DNA of 64,000 nt from Sphingopyxis sp. JAI128 (GCF_014207235.1 NZ_JACHDA010000005.1:248001-312000), one strand, 5' to 3'. Shown: positions 18,047 through 27,622, counted from the stretch's first letter. Program-made: numbers and translations. The notes: generated from the letters alone by a model not told the origin.

Positions 18047-19242
18047 GCGTCCATCAACGCCAGCAACTGATCCAAGGGCACCGGCCCAGATTTCAGAAAC
18101 CCCTGCCAGGTCGCGACGCCGAGCTCGGACAGGCGCGCCAGCTGCCACTCGTTCTCGATCCCTTCGGCAACTACCAGCAGCCCCAGCGCACGCGCCAGGT
18201 CGACGATCGCGCGCACGACGATGCGGTCGCGGTCGCTGCCGTCGATCGTACGCGTAAAGCCGCTGTCGATCTTGAGATAATCGATCGGGAGACGCGCCAG
18301 CAGCGACAGGCTGGAATAGCCCGTGCCGAAGTCGTCGATCGCGATGGCGACGCCCAGCGCCCGGATCTGGGCGAGCTGTTCGGCGGCGCTTGCCGGATCG
18401 CTGAGCATCGCCTGTTCGGTAAGTTCGAGGGTGAGCCGGTCGGGGTCGACTTTCGCGGCCCTGGCCATCGCGGCGAAGCGACCGGCAAATTCGGGATCGC
18501 CGAGGTCGGCGGCCGTGATATTGAGCGAGACGCGCAGCCTGGCGAGCGCCCGCGGCCACCTCGCCATTTCGGCGAGCGCGACGCGGTGCGCATGTTCGGT
18601 CAGTTCGCACTCGAGCCGCGCGGCGCGCGCGGCGGTCACCAGCGGCCCCGCGCCGAGCAGCCCGAGTTCGGGATGCTGCCAGCGCAGCAACGCCTCGACC
18701 CCCGTCATCTCGCCCGTCGCGACGTCATATTGCGGCTGATAATGGATCACGACCTCGTTCCGCGACAGCGCGGCATGGACCATGACCCCGTCGCGCGCCG
18801 ACGCCGGGCGCGCGAGTTGGTCGCACGCCGCGCGCAGCTGTTCGCCGACCGATTCGTCGCGCGTGATGAGCGCCGCTGCGATACGGATCGACAGGCGCCC
18901 GTTCGGATCGCCGACGATCGGTTCGGCCAGCGCGACGTGCAGCGCGCGTTCCTGGGCACGCAACGCACCGAGCGACATCGGGGCCGATGGCACGATCAGG
19001 AAGCGCGGGCCATCGAGCCGTTCGACGCACGACCCCTGCCCAAATTCGTCGCTCGCGAAATTTTCAAGCCGGCGGCCGATTTCGTCGAGCACCGAATCGC
19101 CCGTGGCGGTGCCTGCACTGTTGTTGATGCGCGCCATCTGGTCGACCTGGACCAGGAGGACGCCGGCGTCGGCATCGTGCCGCGCCTGCAGTGTTTCAAG
19201 TTTGCGGGCGCAGGCGGAAAGGGACTCGGAAAGGCGATTCAT
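18043..19242 (-). CDS. EAL-domain cyclic-di-GMP phosphodiesterase with degenerate GGDEF domain
   Basis: 399 residues from the ATG at 19242 with AGAGGGAC upstream. The N-terminal 150 residues resemble a GGDEF fold but the catalytic loop reads RLDGPRF, so no cyclase activity is expected. The EAL domain keeps its metal and catalytic set: EALLRW, SLNITAADL, LELTEQ, IDDFGTGYSSL, DYLKID, VVAEGIEN and WQGF. It should hydrolyse cyclic-di-GMP in the cytosol. No membrane segments or PAS domain. It is divergent from moaA with 54 bp between starts. Confidence 0.88.
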   Translation of the reverse strand: MNRLSESLSACARKLETLQARHDADAGVLLVQVDQMARINNSAGTATGDSVLDEIGRRLENFASDEFGQGSCVERLDGPRFLIVPSAPMSLGALRAQERALHVALAEPIVGDPNGRLSIRIAAALITRDESVGEQLRAACDQLARPASARDGVMVHAALSRNEVVIHYQPQYDVATGEMTGVEALLRWQHPELGLLGAGPLVTAARAARLECELTEHAHRVALAEMARWPRALARLRVSLNITAADLGDPEFAGRFAAMARAAKVDPDRLTLELTEQAMLSDPASAAEQLAQIRALGVAIAIDDFGTGYSSLSLLARLPIDYLKIDSGFTRTIDGSDRDRIVVRAIVDLARALGLLVVAEGIENEWQLARLSELGVATWQGFLKSGPVPLDQLLALMDA

Positions 19243-19296
19243 GGCGGTCCCTCTATCAGGCTTTGCTTGCCAAGCGCTTCCCTTTTGCACCACAAT

Positions 19297-20319
19297 ATGC
19301 GCGTGGCTGCCACATTATCCCAACATGCCGCATCGACGGCCCCCCTGATTGACGGCATTGGCCGGCGAATCAGCTATTTGCGCCTGTCGGTTACCGACCG
19401 CTGCGATCTGCGCTGCCGCTATTGCATGGCCGAAGACATGACCTTCCTGCCCCGATCCGCGGTGCTCAGCATAGAGGAAATGGGCGAACTTGCCGAGCGC
19501 TTCGTCGCGCGCGGGATCCGGCGAATCCGCTTGACCGGCGGCGAGCCGCTGGTGCGGCGCGGAATCGATACGCTTGCGATGCGTCTCGGCGCGATGATCG
19601 GCCATGGGCTCGACGAACTCACGCTCACCACCAATGCGATGCGGCTCGCCGACCATGCGCCGATGCTGGCCGCAGCGGGGGTGCGCCGCATCAACGTCAG
19701 CCTCGATACGCTCGACGCCGCCGCCTTTCGCCATATCACCCGCGTCGGCGATCTGGCCGTGGCGCTCGCCGGGATCGATGCGGCGCGCAGCGCCGGGCTG
19801 GCGGTCAAGGTCAACATGGTCGCGCTCGCCGGGCTTAACGAAGACCAGCTGCTGCCCATGCTCGATTATTGCGCCGCGACGGGCTGCGACCTGACGCTCA
19901 TCGAGACGATGCCGCTGGGCGAGGTCGAGGCGGATCGCAGCGATCATTACATCCCGCTCCACCAGTTTGTCGCACCGCTTCGCGATGCGCGCGCGATCTA
20001 TCCAATCGACAAGCGCACCGGCGGCCCGGCGCGCTATTTCGCGGTCGAGGGCAGCCCGGTCACGCTCGGGCTGATCACGCCGCTCAGCGACAATTTCTGC
20101 GCGACCTGCAACCGCATCCGCCTGACTGTCGAGGGGCGCGTCTATATGTGCCTCGGCCAGGACGATCATGTCGACCTGCGCGCGGCGCTGCGCGACGGCG
20201 GCGATGTCGACGGCTTGATCGATGCCGCTTTGGCTGGCAAACCGCGCGCGCATGACTTTCACATCGAACGAAAGTCCACACCGGCGGTCGCGCGTCATAT
20301 GAGTGCAACGGGCGGCTGA
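19297..20319 (+). CDS. moaA: GTP 3',8-cyclase, molybdenum cofactor biosynthesis
   Basis: 340 residues. The radical-SAM cluster is C36-C40-C43 (CDLRCRYC), with SAM motif LTGGEPLVRR at 80-89. The second 4Fe-4S cluster that binds GTP is C268, C271 and C285. The protein ends in the Gly-Gly tail that reaches into the active site in MoaA. It makes the first intermediate of molybdopterin synthesis. Start at 19297 has a poor ribosome site, but no better in-frame start precedes the conserved IDGIGRRISYLRLSVTDRC. No other moa gene is nearby. Confidence 0.95.
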   Translation: MRVAATLSQHAASTAPLIDGIGRRISYLRLSVTDRCDLRCRYCMAEDMTFLPRSAVLSIEEMGELAERFVARGIRRIRLTGGEPLVRRGIDTLAMRLGAMIGHGLDELTLTTNAMRLADHAPMLAAAGVRRINVSLDTLDAAAFRHITRVGDLAVALAGIDAARSAGLAVKVNMVALAGLNEDQLLPMLDYCAATGCDLTLIETMPLGEVEADRSDHYIPLHQFVAPLRDARAIYPIDKRTGGPARYFAVEGSPVTLGLITPLSDNFCATCNRIRLTVEGRVYMCLGQDDHVDLRAALRDGGDVDGLIDAALAGKPRAHDFHIERKSTPAVARHMSATGG

Positions 20320-20362
20320 AAAGCAGCCCCGTTATTCGAAGGCACGGGGGAACCGGACCAAT

Positions 20363-21133
20363 ATGAATCGCAAGATCGCGCTAGTCGCATCGAACGCGCC
20401 CGCGGCCATGGAAGCCGAGGCCGAACTGCGGCCGCTCTACGACTTTGTCGACCTGGCCGAGGCCGAGCTGCTCATCGCGCTCGGCGGCGACGGCTTCCTG
20501 TTACACATGCTGCACCAGCTGCTCGACCAGCGGCGCAGCCTGCCGGTCTTCGGGATGAATCGCGGGACGATCGGTTTCCTGATGAACGAATTTCGCGTCG
20601 AGGGGCTGATCGACCGGCTCGCCGCGGCGCGGCCGTTCCTGATCCATCCGCTGGCGGGCGATATCACGACGATCAGCGGCGAGCGGCATATCCTGCCCGC
20701 GATCAACGAGATTTCGCTGCTGCGCGAAACGCGGCAGGCGGCGAAGCTCGAAGTGATGATCAACGAACGGACGATGCTCGAGGAACTGGCGTGCGACGGC
20801 GTGCTCGTGGCGACGCCCGCGGGATCGACCGCCTATAACCTCAGCGCCAACGGTCCGATCCTGCCGCTCGAATCCGAAATGCTCGCGCTGACGCCGATCA
20901 GTCCCTTCCGCCCGCGCCGCTGGCGTGGGGCGCTGGTTCCCGAATCGACGAGCATCCGTTTCAACGTGCGCGAGGCGGCAAAGCGCCCGGTGAGCGCCGT
21001 CGCCGACCAGCGCGAAATCCGCGACGTGAAGACCGTGCTGGTCACGACCGACCGTAGCCGGCCGCTGACTTTACTGTTCGATCCCGACCAGGGACTGGAC
21101 GAACGCATCGCGATGGAACAATTTATCGTTTGA
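20363..21133 (+). CDS. nadK: NAD kinase
   Basis: 256 residues from the ATG at 20363; a more upstream in-frame ATG overlaps the end of moaA less plausibly. GGDG at residues 41-44 is the phosphate-binding motif of the diacylglycerol/NAD kinase fold. NEISLLR, ACDGVLVATPAGSTAYNLSANGPILP is the catalytic and NAD-binding block. It phosphorylates NAD to NADP in the cytosol. The gene begins 43 bp after moaA and may share its transcript. Confidence 0.95.
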   Translation: MNRKIALVASNAPAAMEAEAELRPLYDFVDLAEAELLIALGGDGFLLHMLHQLLDQRRSLPVFGMNRGTIGFLMNEFRVEGLIDRLAAARPFLIHPLAGDITTISGERHILPAINEISLLRETRQAAKLEVMINERTMLEELACDGVLVATPAGSTAYNLSANGPILPLESEMLALTPISPFRPRRWRGALVPESTSIRFNVREAAKRPVSAVADQREIRDVKTVLVTTDRSRPLTLLFDPDQGLDERIAMEQFIV

Positions 21134-21145
21134 GGCGCGTTTGCA

Positions 21146-21164
21146 TTGCGGGCCGGTCCCGCAA
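21146..21164 (+). terminator. Hairpin after nadK, possible terminator
   Basis: TTGCGGG, five-base loop, CCCGCAA, 12 bases after the nadK stop. There is no U-run after it, so termination would be weak or Rho-assisted. It also precedes the tRNA-Asn gene. Confidence 0.35.
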
Positions 21165-21241
21165 CAAATTGTGCCAATACCCTCTTGCAAAATCGTTCGG
21201 GCAGCGGCAAAGGGGCCGCCTTGCCCGCCACGGCGGAGTGT

Positions 21242-21316
21242 TCCTCGGTAGCTCAGCGGTAGAGCAATCGACTGTTAATCGATGGGTCGTAGGTTCGAAT
21301 CCTACCCGGGGAGCCA
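21242..21316 (+). tRNA. tRNA-Asn (anticodon GTT)
   Basis: 75 bases including an encoded CCA. The acceptor arm is 21242-21248 paired with 21306-21312 (one T-G pair), discriminator G. The D arm carries TAGCTCAGCGGTAGAGCA. The anticodon stem is ATCGA/TCGAT with loop CTGTTAA, anticodon at 21274-21276. The T arm has the standard GTTCGAATC. All arms are intact. It stands alone between nadK and the hydrolase gene. Confidence 0.97.
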
Positions 21317-21483
21317 TTCACCAGCATCATCCATGGCTGTCTCTGCGTCATCCTGATCGCAGCAATCGACGCGCGGATATCACCGATCAAGCCATGATGG
21401 GTTCCACGCCGGTTCGCGATGCCGGTGGCCCGGCGGACTTGCCCGCGCGATCCGGCGAGAGCGATGCCGCCAGGACCCTCGAT

Positions 21484-21526
21484 AAAAACGCACCCGCCCG
21501 CGCCCGGTCGAAACCAGGCGCGGGCG
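21484..21526 (-). terminator. Intrinsic terminator of the MBL-fold gene
   Basis: A perfect 10-bp stem (21495-21504 with 21517-21526) with a 12-base loop, followed on the minus strand by GGTGCG and a run of five T at 21488-21484. It lies 32 bases after the hydrolase stop. Confidence 0.7.
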
Positions 21527-21557
21527 AAGCTCGACATCGTTGCGATGTGCCGGGCGG

Positions 21558-22475
21558 TCAATAATCCCAGACGGCGGGCACCGCGCGGAAGGCGTCGCCC
21601 GCCATGGCCACATGATAGATCGATGGAAAGGGAAGGTGCGTCGCGACGAATGCTTCGCGCGTCTCGGCGAATTGGCGCAAGAGGCCGATCCGGACCCGCG
21701 CGGCTTCCTCGGGATCATGCTCGAAGCCATTGAACCATTCGGGCTGCTCGAACCCGACCTGGAAGATCGCGTCGCCGACGAAGGTCAGCCGGTCGCCGCG
21801 CGATGCGACGCGAACGATGCAATGCCCCGGCGTGTGTCCGCCGGTAAGCTGCGCGGTGACACCCGGCGCGACTTGCGCCTCGGTTTCGAACGTGCGGATC
21901 TGGCTGCCATATTGTTCCATGAACCGTTTGGCCGTGGCGCGAAGCGCATCGGGGAAGCCCTGCGGCATCAGTGTCTTCGAGAAATCGGGATCCTTCCAGA
22001 ATTCGACTTCGGCGGCGGCAACATGGACGCGCAGGTCGGAACGCAGCCGTTCGTGCGTTCCGTCGATGACCAGCCCGCCGATATGGTCCATATGCATATG
22101 CGTGATCACGACGTCGGTGATCGACGAAAGCGCGATCACCGCCGCCTCGAGCCGCTGCACCAGCCGGCCGGCCTTTTCAAGCTTGAGGTTCGGGTCCATC
22201 CCCAGCCCCGCATCGACAAGGATGACTTGGTCGCCGCTGCGCACGACCAGCACGTTCAGCGGCCATTCGGCGATTTCCCGGGGCAGGAATTGCGCGTCCA
22301 GCCAGTCGTCGAGCACGTCCGGTTCGACATTATGCGCGAGGACATGCGACGGGATCGGCAATATGCCGTCGCTGATAACCAATATCTCGATGTCGCCGAC
22401 GTTCAGCGCGTACCGCGACGGAACCGGCTCGTCGATAGCGGGGCCGTCGGATTTCAGGATGGTGTTGATCGTCAT
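21558..22475 (-). CDS. Metallo-beta-lactamase-fold hydrolase
   Basis: 305 residues from the ATG at 22475 with a strong AGAGGAGAG ribosome site. HMHMDH at 126-131 is the HxHxDH zinc motif; GGHTPGHC and FVGDAIFQ supply the remaining ligands of a two-metal site. The layout (long N-terminal strand region, VDAGLGMDPN before the motif) resembles the lactonase/methyl-parathion-hydrolase branch. No signal peptide. A LysR gene diverges 229 bp away and is the obvious regulator. Substrate is unknown; lactone or ester hydrolysis is a guess from the branch. Confidence 0.8.
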   Translation of the reverse strand: MTINTILKSDGPAIDEPVPSRYALNVGDIEILVISDGILPIPSHVLAHNVEPDVLDDWLDAQFLPREIAEWPLNVLVVRSGDQVILVDAGLGMDPNLKLEKAGRLVQRLEAAVIALSSITDVVITHMHMDHIGGLVIDGTHERLRSDLRVHVAAAEVEFWKDPDFSKTLMPQGFPDALRATAKRFMEQYGSQIRTFETEAQVAPGVTAQLTGGHTPGHCIVRVASRGDRLTFVGDAIFQVGFEQPEWFNGFEHDPEEAARVRIGLLRQFAETREAFVATHLPFPSIYHVAMAGDAFRAVPAVWDY

Positions 22476-22704
22476 GTCGCTCTCCTCTTTGCAGCGTTGC
22501 GAAGCGCGGACATCCCGCATTTTGGTCGGAACCGATATCGTGCGGCCCGACAGGAACCGGAATACCGACGGCGCAGGCCCCCTGCACCTTGGCACAGGCT
22601 CGACTCACGGAGCGCATCATGTCCCCCGTCCGGTTCCCTTTCGTTCGCCCGGTTGCTATGCCTCGACCCTCGCAACCTGCGCTGCCATCGCCTAGGAACA
22701 TGTC

Positions 22705-23616
22705 TTGCGGCACCTTGCCCGGTTCGATCTCAACCTGCTGCGGGTCTTCGACGCGATTTTTGCGAAAGGCGGCGTGTCGGCGGCGGCGCGCCACCTGAAC
22801 CTGTCGCAACCCGCGATCAGCCACGCGCTGGCCCGGCTGCGCACGCAATTCGACGATCCGCTCTTCGTCCGGCAGGGCAACCGGCTCGTCCCGACGTCGG
22901 CGGCGCGGGCGATCGCCGGTCCGGTGCGCGAAGCCTTGCGCGGGCTCGACGTCGCGCTCGACGCCGCGGCCGCCTTCGACCCCGCAGGGTCGACCCGCGA
23001 GTTTCGCATCGGCGTCCGGCTGTCGGGCGAGATGCCGCGTTTTTCGTCGCTCGTGGCGCGGGTGCGCGCCGAGGCGCCATATGTCGCGTTGGCCAGCGTC
23101 ACCTTTCGCCGCCGCGATCTCGTCGCGATGCTCGCAAATGGCGACCTCGACCTCGCGCTCGACGTCTCCCTGCCCGCCGACGACCGGATGTGCCGCCATT
23201 ATCTTGGCACCGAGCCCCTCGTCGTCGTCGCACGCAAGGGGCATCCGTGCATCGACGGGACGATCGATCTCGACACCTATCTGGCGCTCGACCATATCGT
23301 TGCGACCGCGCGGCCCTATGGCCCGGGGATCGAGGATATGGCGCTCGACCGCCTGGGGCTGACGCGTCGCGTCGCGGTGCGGTGCCAGCATGCGATCACC
23401 GCCTGGCAGATTGTCGCGGCGTCCGACATGCTGTTCGCGCTGCCCAGGTCGCATGCCGCAGTGCTCGATGCGATGTGGCCGATGCAGCTCGTCGACCTGC
23501 CGCTACCGGTCGAATCGGGTGGCAATTATCTCTATTGGCATCAGGCGGCGCAGGCCGATCCGGGTCTCGGCTGGCTGCGCGCGATCATCATCGACGAGCT
23601 GGCCAGGGCCGTCTAG
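22705..23616 (+). CDS. LysR-family transcriptional regulator
   Basis: 303 residues with a TTG start at 22705; the nearby ATG at 22700 is out of frame. The helix-turn-helix is residues about 9-66 (LLRVFDAIFAKGGVSAAARHLNLSQPAISHALARLR then LFVRQGNRLVPT). A periplasmic-binding-like ligand domain follows. It belongs to the NodD/PcaQ-like group with the ARxL-LSQPAxS motif. It is divergent from the metallo-beta-lactamase-fold gene, the standard arrangement of a LysR regulator and its target. The effector cannot be read from sequence. Confidence 0.88.
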   Translation: MRHLARFDLNLLRVFDAIFAKGGVSAAARHLNLSQPAISHALARLRTQFDDPLFVRQGNRLVPTSAARAIAGPVREALRGLDVALDAAAAFDPAGSTREFRIGVRLSGEMPRFSSLVARVRAEAPYVALASVTFRRRDLVAMLANGDLDLALDVSLPADDRMCRHYLGTEPLVVVARKGHPCIDGTIDLDTYLALDHIVATARPYGPGIEDMALDRLGLTRRVAVRCQHAITAWQIVAASDMLFALPRSHAAVLDAMWPMQLVDLPLPVESGGNYLYWHQAAQADPGLGWLRAIIIDELARAV

Positions 23617-23713
23617 TCATTCCGATAGTGAATATAAATTATTCGATCCTATCATTATCCTTGATGGGTCGGCGCCGCTAGGGTCTTGGCGAAAATCACC
23701 GGAGACCCACAAA

Positions 23714-24958
23714 ATGACCGAAATCGAACTCCAAGCCGAGTTGAACGACCTGCGCATGTCGAAGGAGGCGCAGCCACTGTTCGACGCGGTGAAGCGCCAC
23801 ATCGCCGACAATGTCGACCCGATCACCGAGGAATTTTTCCGCCTTGGTGAAGGCCGCGCCGATCGCTGGAGCTGGGCGCCGGGGCAATTAGAGTTGCTCG
23901 AAGGCGCGAAGAACAAGGCAAAGGCCGCCGGCCTCTGGAATTTCTTCCTGCCGCATGGCGACACGGGCACGCCGCTCACCAACCTCGACTATGCCTATAT
24001 CGCCGCCGAGCTTGGCAAATCGCCGCTCGCGTCGGAATCGCTGAACTGTTCGGCGCCCGACACGGGCAATATGGAAGTACTCGAAATGGTCGGCACGCCC
24101 GAACAGAAGGAGCGCTGGCTGAAGCCGCTTCTGAACGGCGAAATCCGGTCGGCCTATGTGATGACCGAACCCGGCGTCGCCTCGTCCGACGCAAGCAACC
24201 TCGAAACCAGCGCGGTGCTCGACGGCGACGAATGGGTGATCAACGGCGAGAAATATTTCATCAGCGGCGCGGGCGATCCGCGCTGCAAGATCCTGATCTG
24301 CATGCTCAAGACCAATCCCGAGGCGTCGCGCAAGGGCCAGCATTCGCAGATCCTCGTGCCGATGGACACGCCGGGGGTGCAGGTGCTCGGCCCGATGCGC
24401 GTGTTCGGCGCCGACCATGCGCCGCAGGGACATATGCACATGCGCTTCGACAATGTCCGCGTCCCGCGCGAGAATATCCTGCTTGGCGAGGGCCGCGGAT
24501 TCGAGATTTCGCAGATGCGCCTCGGCCCGGGCCGCATCCACCACTGCATGCGCACGATCGGCAAGGCCGAAGTCGCGCTCGACCTGATGGTAAAGCGTGG
24601 CAATTCGCGCACCGCCTTTGGCCGCCCCTTGTCGCAGCTTGGCAAGAATCTGGAGGTGATCGCCCGTGCGCGCGTCGAGATCGAGGCGATGCGCCTGATC
24701 GTGCTCAAGGCCGCCAAGGCGATGGATCTGCTCGGCAATCGCGAGGCACGCGTTTGGGTCAGCATGGCGAAGGCGATGGTCCCCGAACGCGCCTGCCGGA
24801 TCATCGACGAAGCGATCCAGATCCACGGCGCGACCGGCATCTCGCACTGGACCCCGCTCGCCGACCTTTACGCCGACGTGCGCCACCTGCGCTTCGCCGA
24901 CGGGCCGGACGAGGTTCATTATATGGTGGTCGGCCGCGACGAACTCGCGCGCCATTGA
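23714..24958 (+). CDS. Acyl-CoA dehydrogenase (ACAD10/11-like)
   Basis: 414 residues from the ATG at 23714. The FAD and substrate segments are ready to see: YVMTEPGVASSDASN, GEKYFISGAGDPRCKI, QMRLGPGRIHHCMRTIGKAE, RTAFGRPLSQLGKNLEVIA and IQIHGATGISHWTPLA-LYADVRHLRFADGPDEVH. The TEPGVASSDASN and LGPGRIHHCMR signatures are those of the ACAD10/11-like branch that acts on 2-methyl or 4-hydroxy acyl-CoA. It lies 97 bp after the LysR gene, in an AT-rich gap, and need not share its transcript. The acyl chain used is unknown. Confidence 0.88.
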   Translation: MTEIELQAELNDLRMSKEAQPLFDAVKRHIADNVDPITEEFFRLGEGRADRWSWAPGQLELLEGAKNKAKAAGLWNFFLPHGDTGTPLTNLDYAYIAAELGKSPLASESLNCSAPDTGNMEVLEMVGTPEQKERWLKPLLNGEIRSAYVMTEPGVASSDASNLETSAVLDGDEWVINGEKYFISGAGDPRCKILICMLKTNPEASRKGQHSQILVPMDTPGVQVLGPMRVFGADHAPQGHMHMRFDNVRVPRENILLGEGRGFEISQMRLGPGRIHHCMRTIGKAEVALDLMVKRGNSRTAFGRPLSQLGKNLEVIARARVEIEAMRLIVLKAAKAMDLLGNREARVWVSMAKAMVPERACRIIDEAIQIHGATGISHWTPLADLYADVRHLRFADGPDEVHYMVVGRDELARH

Positions 24959-24994
24959 TCGCGCGGGCGGCGGTCGCGCACCGCCGCCCGGACA

Positions 24995-25864
24995 TCATCC
25001 CGGCCCCTCGGTCAGCGCGAGCGCCCCGAGCAGCCCGGTGTTCTCGCCGAGTGCCGGCGCGACGAGGATCTCCGCGACGTTCCCCGCAAAATAACCTGCC
25101 GCCGCCGTGGCGGCTTCCAACCGCACGCGGTCGAGCAGGCCGGGCGTCGCCATCACGCCGCCGCCGAGTATGATGCGCGCGGGTTCGAGGATCGCCTGAA
25201 AGGTCTGCGCCGCCTGCGCGAGATACCAGGCGATGACCTGGTGCCCGATATGATCGTCGGGCAGGTCCGACAGCGACGCGCCCCAGCGCGCAAGGATCGA
25301 CGGGCCCGCGGCCAGCCCCTCCAGACAGTCGCCGTGGAACGGGCAATGCCCCGCGAACCCCGCGTCCGCGGGATGGCGCGGCATGCGGATATGTCCCATC
25401 TCGGGGTGGCTGAGGCCGCGGATAAGCCGCCCGCCGACCACCGCGCCGCCGCCGATGCCGGTGCCGACCGTCAGATACAGCGCCGAATTCATTCCCTGCC
25501 CCGCGCCCCATTTCCATTCGGCGAGCGCGGCGCCATTGACGTCGGTGTCGATCATCACCGGGCAACCAAAGGCGCGCGCGAAAGGCCTCGCGATATCGGC
25601 ATCGCTCCAGTGCGGCTTCGTGGTGCGCGTGATGTGGCCCCATGTGGGCGATGCGCGATCGAGGTCGAGCGGGCCGAAGCTGGCGATGCCGACCGCGACA
25701 TACTCGCCGCCCTGCGCGCGCAGCCAATCGACCGCGGCCGGGATGGTTTCGTCGGGACGCGTGGTGTCGATGCGGGTGCGCGCGTGGATCTGGCGCGTCG
25801 CGTCGCCGACACCCACGATGAACTTGGTCCCGCCCGCTTCGATCAGCGCAATTTTCCCGTCCAT
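24995..25864 (-). CDS. ROK-family sugar kinase (fructokinase-like)
   Basis: 289 residues from the ATG at 25864, six bases after GGCAGGGG; the ATG two codons upstream leaves no spacing. The phosphate loop is IEAGGTKFIVGVG, followed by IASFGPLDLD, DTDVNGAALAEWKWGAG and GTGIGGGAVVGGRLIRG. The zinc site of ROK proteins is HPEMGH plus GHCPFHGDCLEG. GenE-like catalytic Asp is in DTDVN. These features match bacterial fructokinase/mannokinase (Mak, ScrK-like), which phosphorylates fructose with ATP. It has no DNA-binding domain, so it is a kinase and not a ROK repressor. Confidence 0.85.
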   Translation of the reverse strand: MDGKIALIEAGGTKFIVGVGDATRQIHARTRIDTTRPDETIPAAVDWLRAQGGEYVAVGIASFGPLDLDRASPTWGHITRTTKPHWSDADIARPFARAFGCPVMIDTDVNGAALAEWKWGAGQGMNSALYLTVGTGIGGGAVVGGRLIRGLSHPEMGHIRMPRHPADAGFAGHCPFHGDCLEGLAAGPSILARWGASLSDLPDDHIGHQVIAWYLAQAAQTFQAILEPARIILGGGVMATPGLLDRVRLEAATAAAGYFAGNVAEILVAPALGENTGLLGALALTEGPG

Positions 25865-25962
25865 ATGCATCCCCTGCCCGCCCGTAATCCGCGCGTTGGT
25901 CCCCGGGGCGCGATAGCGCGCTTCGCCATGGACTGCCACGGCTTCGGTGTCGCGCCTGCCGG

Positions 25963-27552
25963 TCAGCGTGCCGCGACGCGCGCCCAGTCGAGGTCGAAAC
26001 GCGCCAGATATTTGCGCAGCCGGTCGGCGTCGTTGGTCGATTTGCGTTCCGTGCGCGATGCCGAAAACAGCGATCGGCCCGCCGCCGACAAGCTGCCGCT
26101 CTGCCGGCAAACGGTGACGACATAGGCAAGTTGCACTCTGTCGAACGGATCGATCGCGCGAAGCCGGCTCGCGGGCAGCAGCGCGTCGAGCGGGTCTCCC
26201 CCGGCATCACCGCCCGACCACAAGGATTGCAACCGGGCGGTCTCGAACGCCACCGCAGCCGAATCGATCCGGCCCGCCGGGCTGAGCGTCGCCATGCGGG
26301 TAACGCTCGCCGCCAGGTCGCGGAAATTGCCTTTCCAGGGAGCGGCCGGACTCTCCGCGAAGGCGAGATATGTTTCGCGTGCCTCCTTGTTGAAGGTGAC
26401 GCGCGCGCCCTCGCGCTCCGCAAACCGTTCCAGCTCATAATCGAGATTGGGCGCGATGTCCTCGCGGCGCTGCGCGAGCCCGGGCAGACTGAACGTCCAG
26501 AGATTGAGCCGCGCGAACAGATCCTCGCGAAATCGTCCGGCGTCGACCTCGCCCATCAGTTCGCGATTGGTACCGGCGATCAACTGGAATTCGCTGCGCG
26601 CCTCGCTGTCGGCACCGACAGGAAGGAAACGCCCTTCCTCGATCGCGCGCAGGATCATCGCCTGTTCGTCGAGACCGAGTTCGCCGACCTCGTCGAGGAA
26701 GAGCAGCCCCTTGTCGGCCGATTTGAGCAGGCCCGGGCGATCCTGCGCCGCGCCGGTGAAAGCGCCCTTGCGGTGCCCGAACAGCGCCGACATCGCGCTG
26801 TCGCCCTTCAGCGTTGCGCAATTGACCTCGACAAAGGGTCCGGCAATCTGGTGTCGCAGCTTTTTCAGCTCATATATCTTGCGTGCCAACTGGCTCTTGC
26901 CCGCACCCGTCGGGCCCATCAGCAGGATCGGCGCACGACTGCGCACCGCGACCTGCTCGATCTCGTCGATCATCCGGTTAAAGGCGTCGTTCCGCGTTTC
27001 GATGCCACTTTTCAGGAAGCTCGCGCTCTCGGCGCTCGCTTCGGCAAAGCGCGTCGCGATGCTGTCGTAGCGCGACAGGTCGAGGTCGATGGCATTCCAG
27101 GTGCCGATCGGTTGCGGCGCGCCGCGTTGCGGCTGAGTCTGGAGCAGCCGACCGGGCAGGTAGCGCGCCTCGGTGAGCAGAAAGAGACAGATTTGCGCGA
27201 CGTGCGTCCCCGTCGTGATGTGGATCAGATAGTCCTGATTGTCGGGGTCGAATGGAAAAGCGCGGGCGAAATCTAGCAACTTTCCATACACCTCCTCGAA
27301 ATCCCAGGCGTCGTCGAAGTTGAGCAGCTGTTGCACGACCTCGGTCTCGGGCGACACGTCGCGGATATCGGCAGCGACATAATCGGCAAGCCGGCGATGA
27401 TAGCTGCCGTGGAGAAGGATGAAGCGATCGACCCGCAAATCTTCCTGCATGCAGATGCTGACCGTCGGCCGCCATTTGCTCCAGCGCGACGGGCCGAACT
27501 TGGCGGCATCGAGCGTCGAGCCGAGGAATCCGATGACGGTGACGGGCTTCAT
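25963..27552 (-). CDS. rtcR: RtcR, sigma-54-dependent activator of RNA repair
   Basis: 529 residues. The N-terminal 180 residues are the RtcR CARF-type sensor domain (VIGFLGSTLDAAKFG, HITTGTH at 111-117). The AAA+ domain has Walker A GPTGAGKS at 213-220, the sigma-54 contact loop GAFTGA at 263-268 and Walker B LLFLDE near 283. A helix-turn-helix region ends the protein. From work on enterobacterial RtcR, the CARF domain senses RNA fragments with 2',3'-cyclic phosphate ends, which unlocks the ATPase. The gene is divergent from rsr-rtcBA, its expected target, with a -24/-12 promoter between them. Confidence 0.95.
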   Translation of the reverse strand: MKPVTVIGFLGSTLDAAKFGPSRWSKWRPTVSICMQEDLRVDRFILLHGSYHRRLADYVAADIRDVSPETEVVQQLLNFDDAWDFEEVYGKLLDFARAFPFDPDNQDYLIHITTGTHVAQICLFLLTEARYLPGRLLQTQPQRGAPQPIGTWNAIDLDLSRYDSIATRFAEASAESASFLKSGIETRNDAFNRMIDEIEQVAVRSRAPILLMGPTGAGKSQLARKIYELKKLRHQIAGPFVEVNCATLKGDSAMSALFGHRKGAFTGAAQDRPGLLKSADKGLLFLDEVGELGLDEQAMILRAIEEGRFLPVGADSEARSEFQLIAGTNRELMGEVDAGRFREDLFARLNLWTFSLPGLAQRREDIAPNLDYELERFAEREGARVTFNKEARETYLAFAESPAAPWKGNFRDLAASVTRMATLSPAGRIDSAAVAFETARLQSLWSGGDAGGDPLDALLPASRLRAIDPFDRVQLAYVVTVCRQSGSLSAAGRSLFSASRTERKSTNDADRLRKYLARFDLDWARVAAR

Positions 27553-27609
27553 GCAATTTTTATATTATAGGATAAATCACGATACAAGATAATCGTCTTT
27601 TACGCATCA

Positions 27610-27622
27610 TGACCCAAGGTCA
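27610..27622. promoter_or_regulatory. Palindrome in the rtcR-rsr gap, candidate RtcR upstream site
   Basis: TGACC, CAA, GGTCA. It lies about 110 bases upstream of the expected rsr transcription start, a normal distance for an enhancer-like site of a sigma-54 activator. The flanks (ATCATGACC and GGATCATGAGG) extend the symmetry imperfectly. No direct evidence of binding. Confidence 0.4.
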
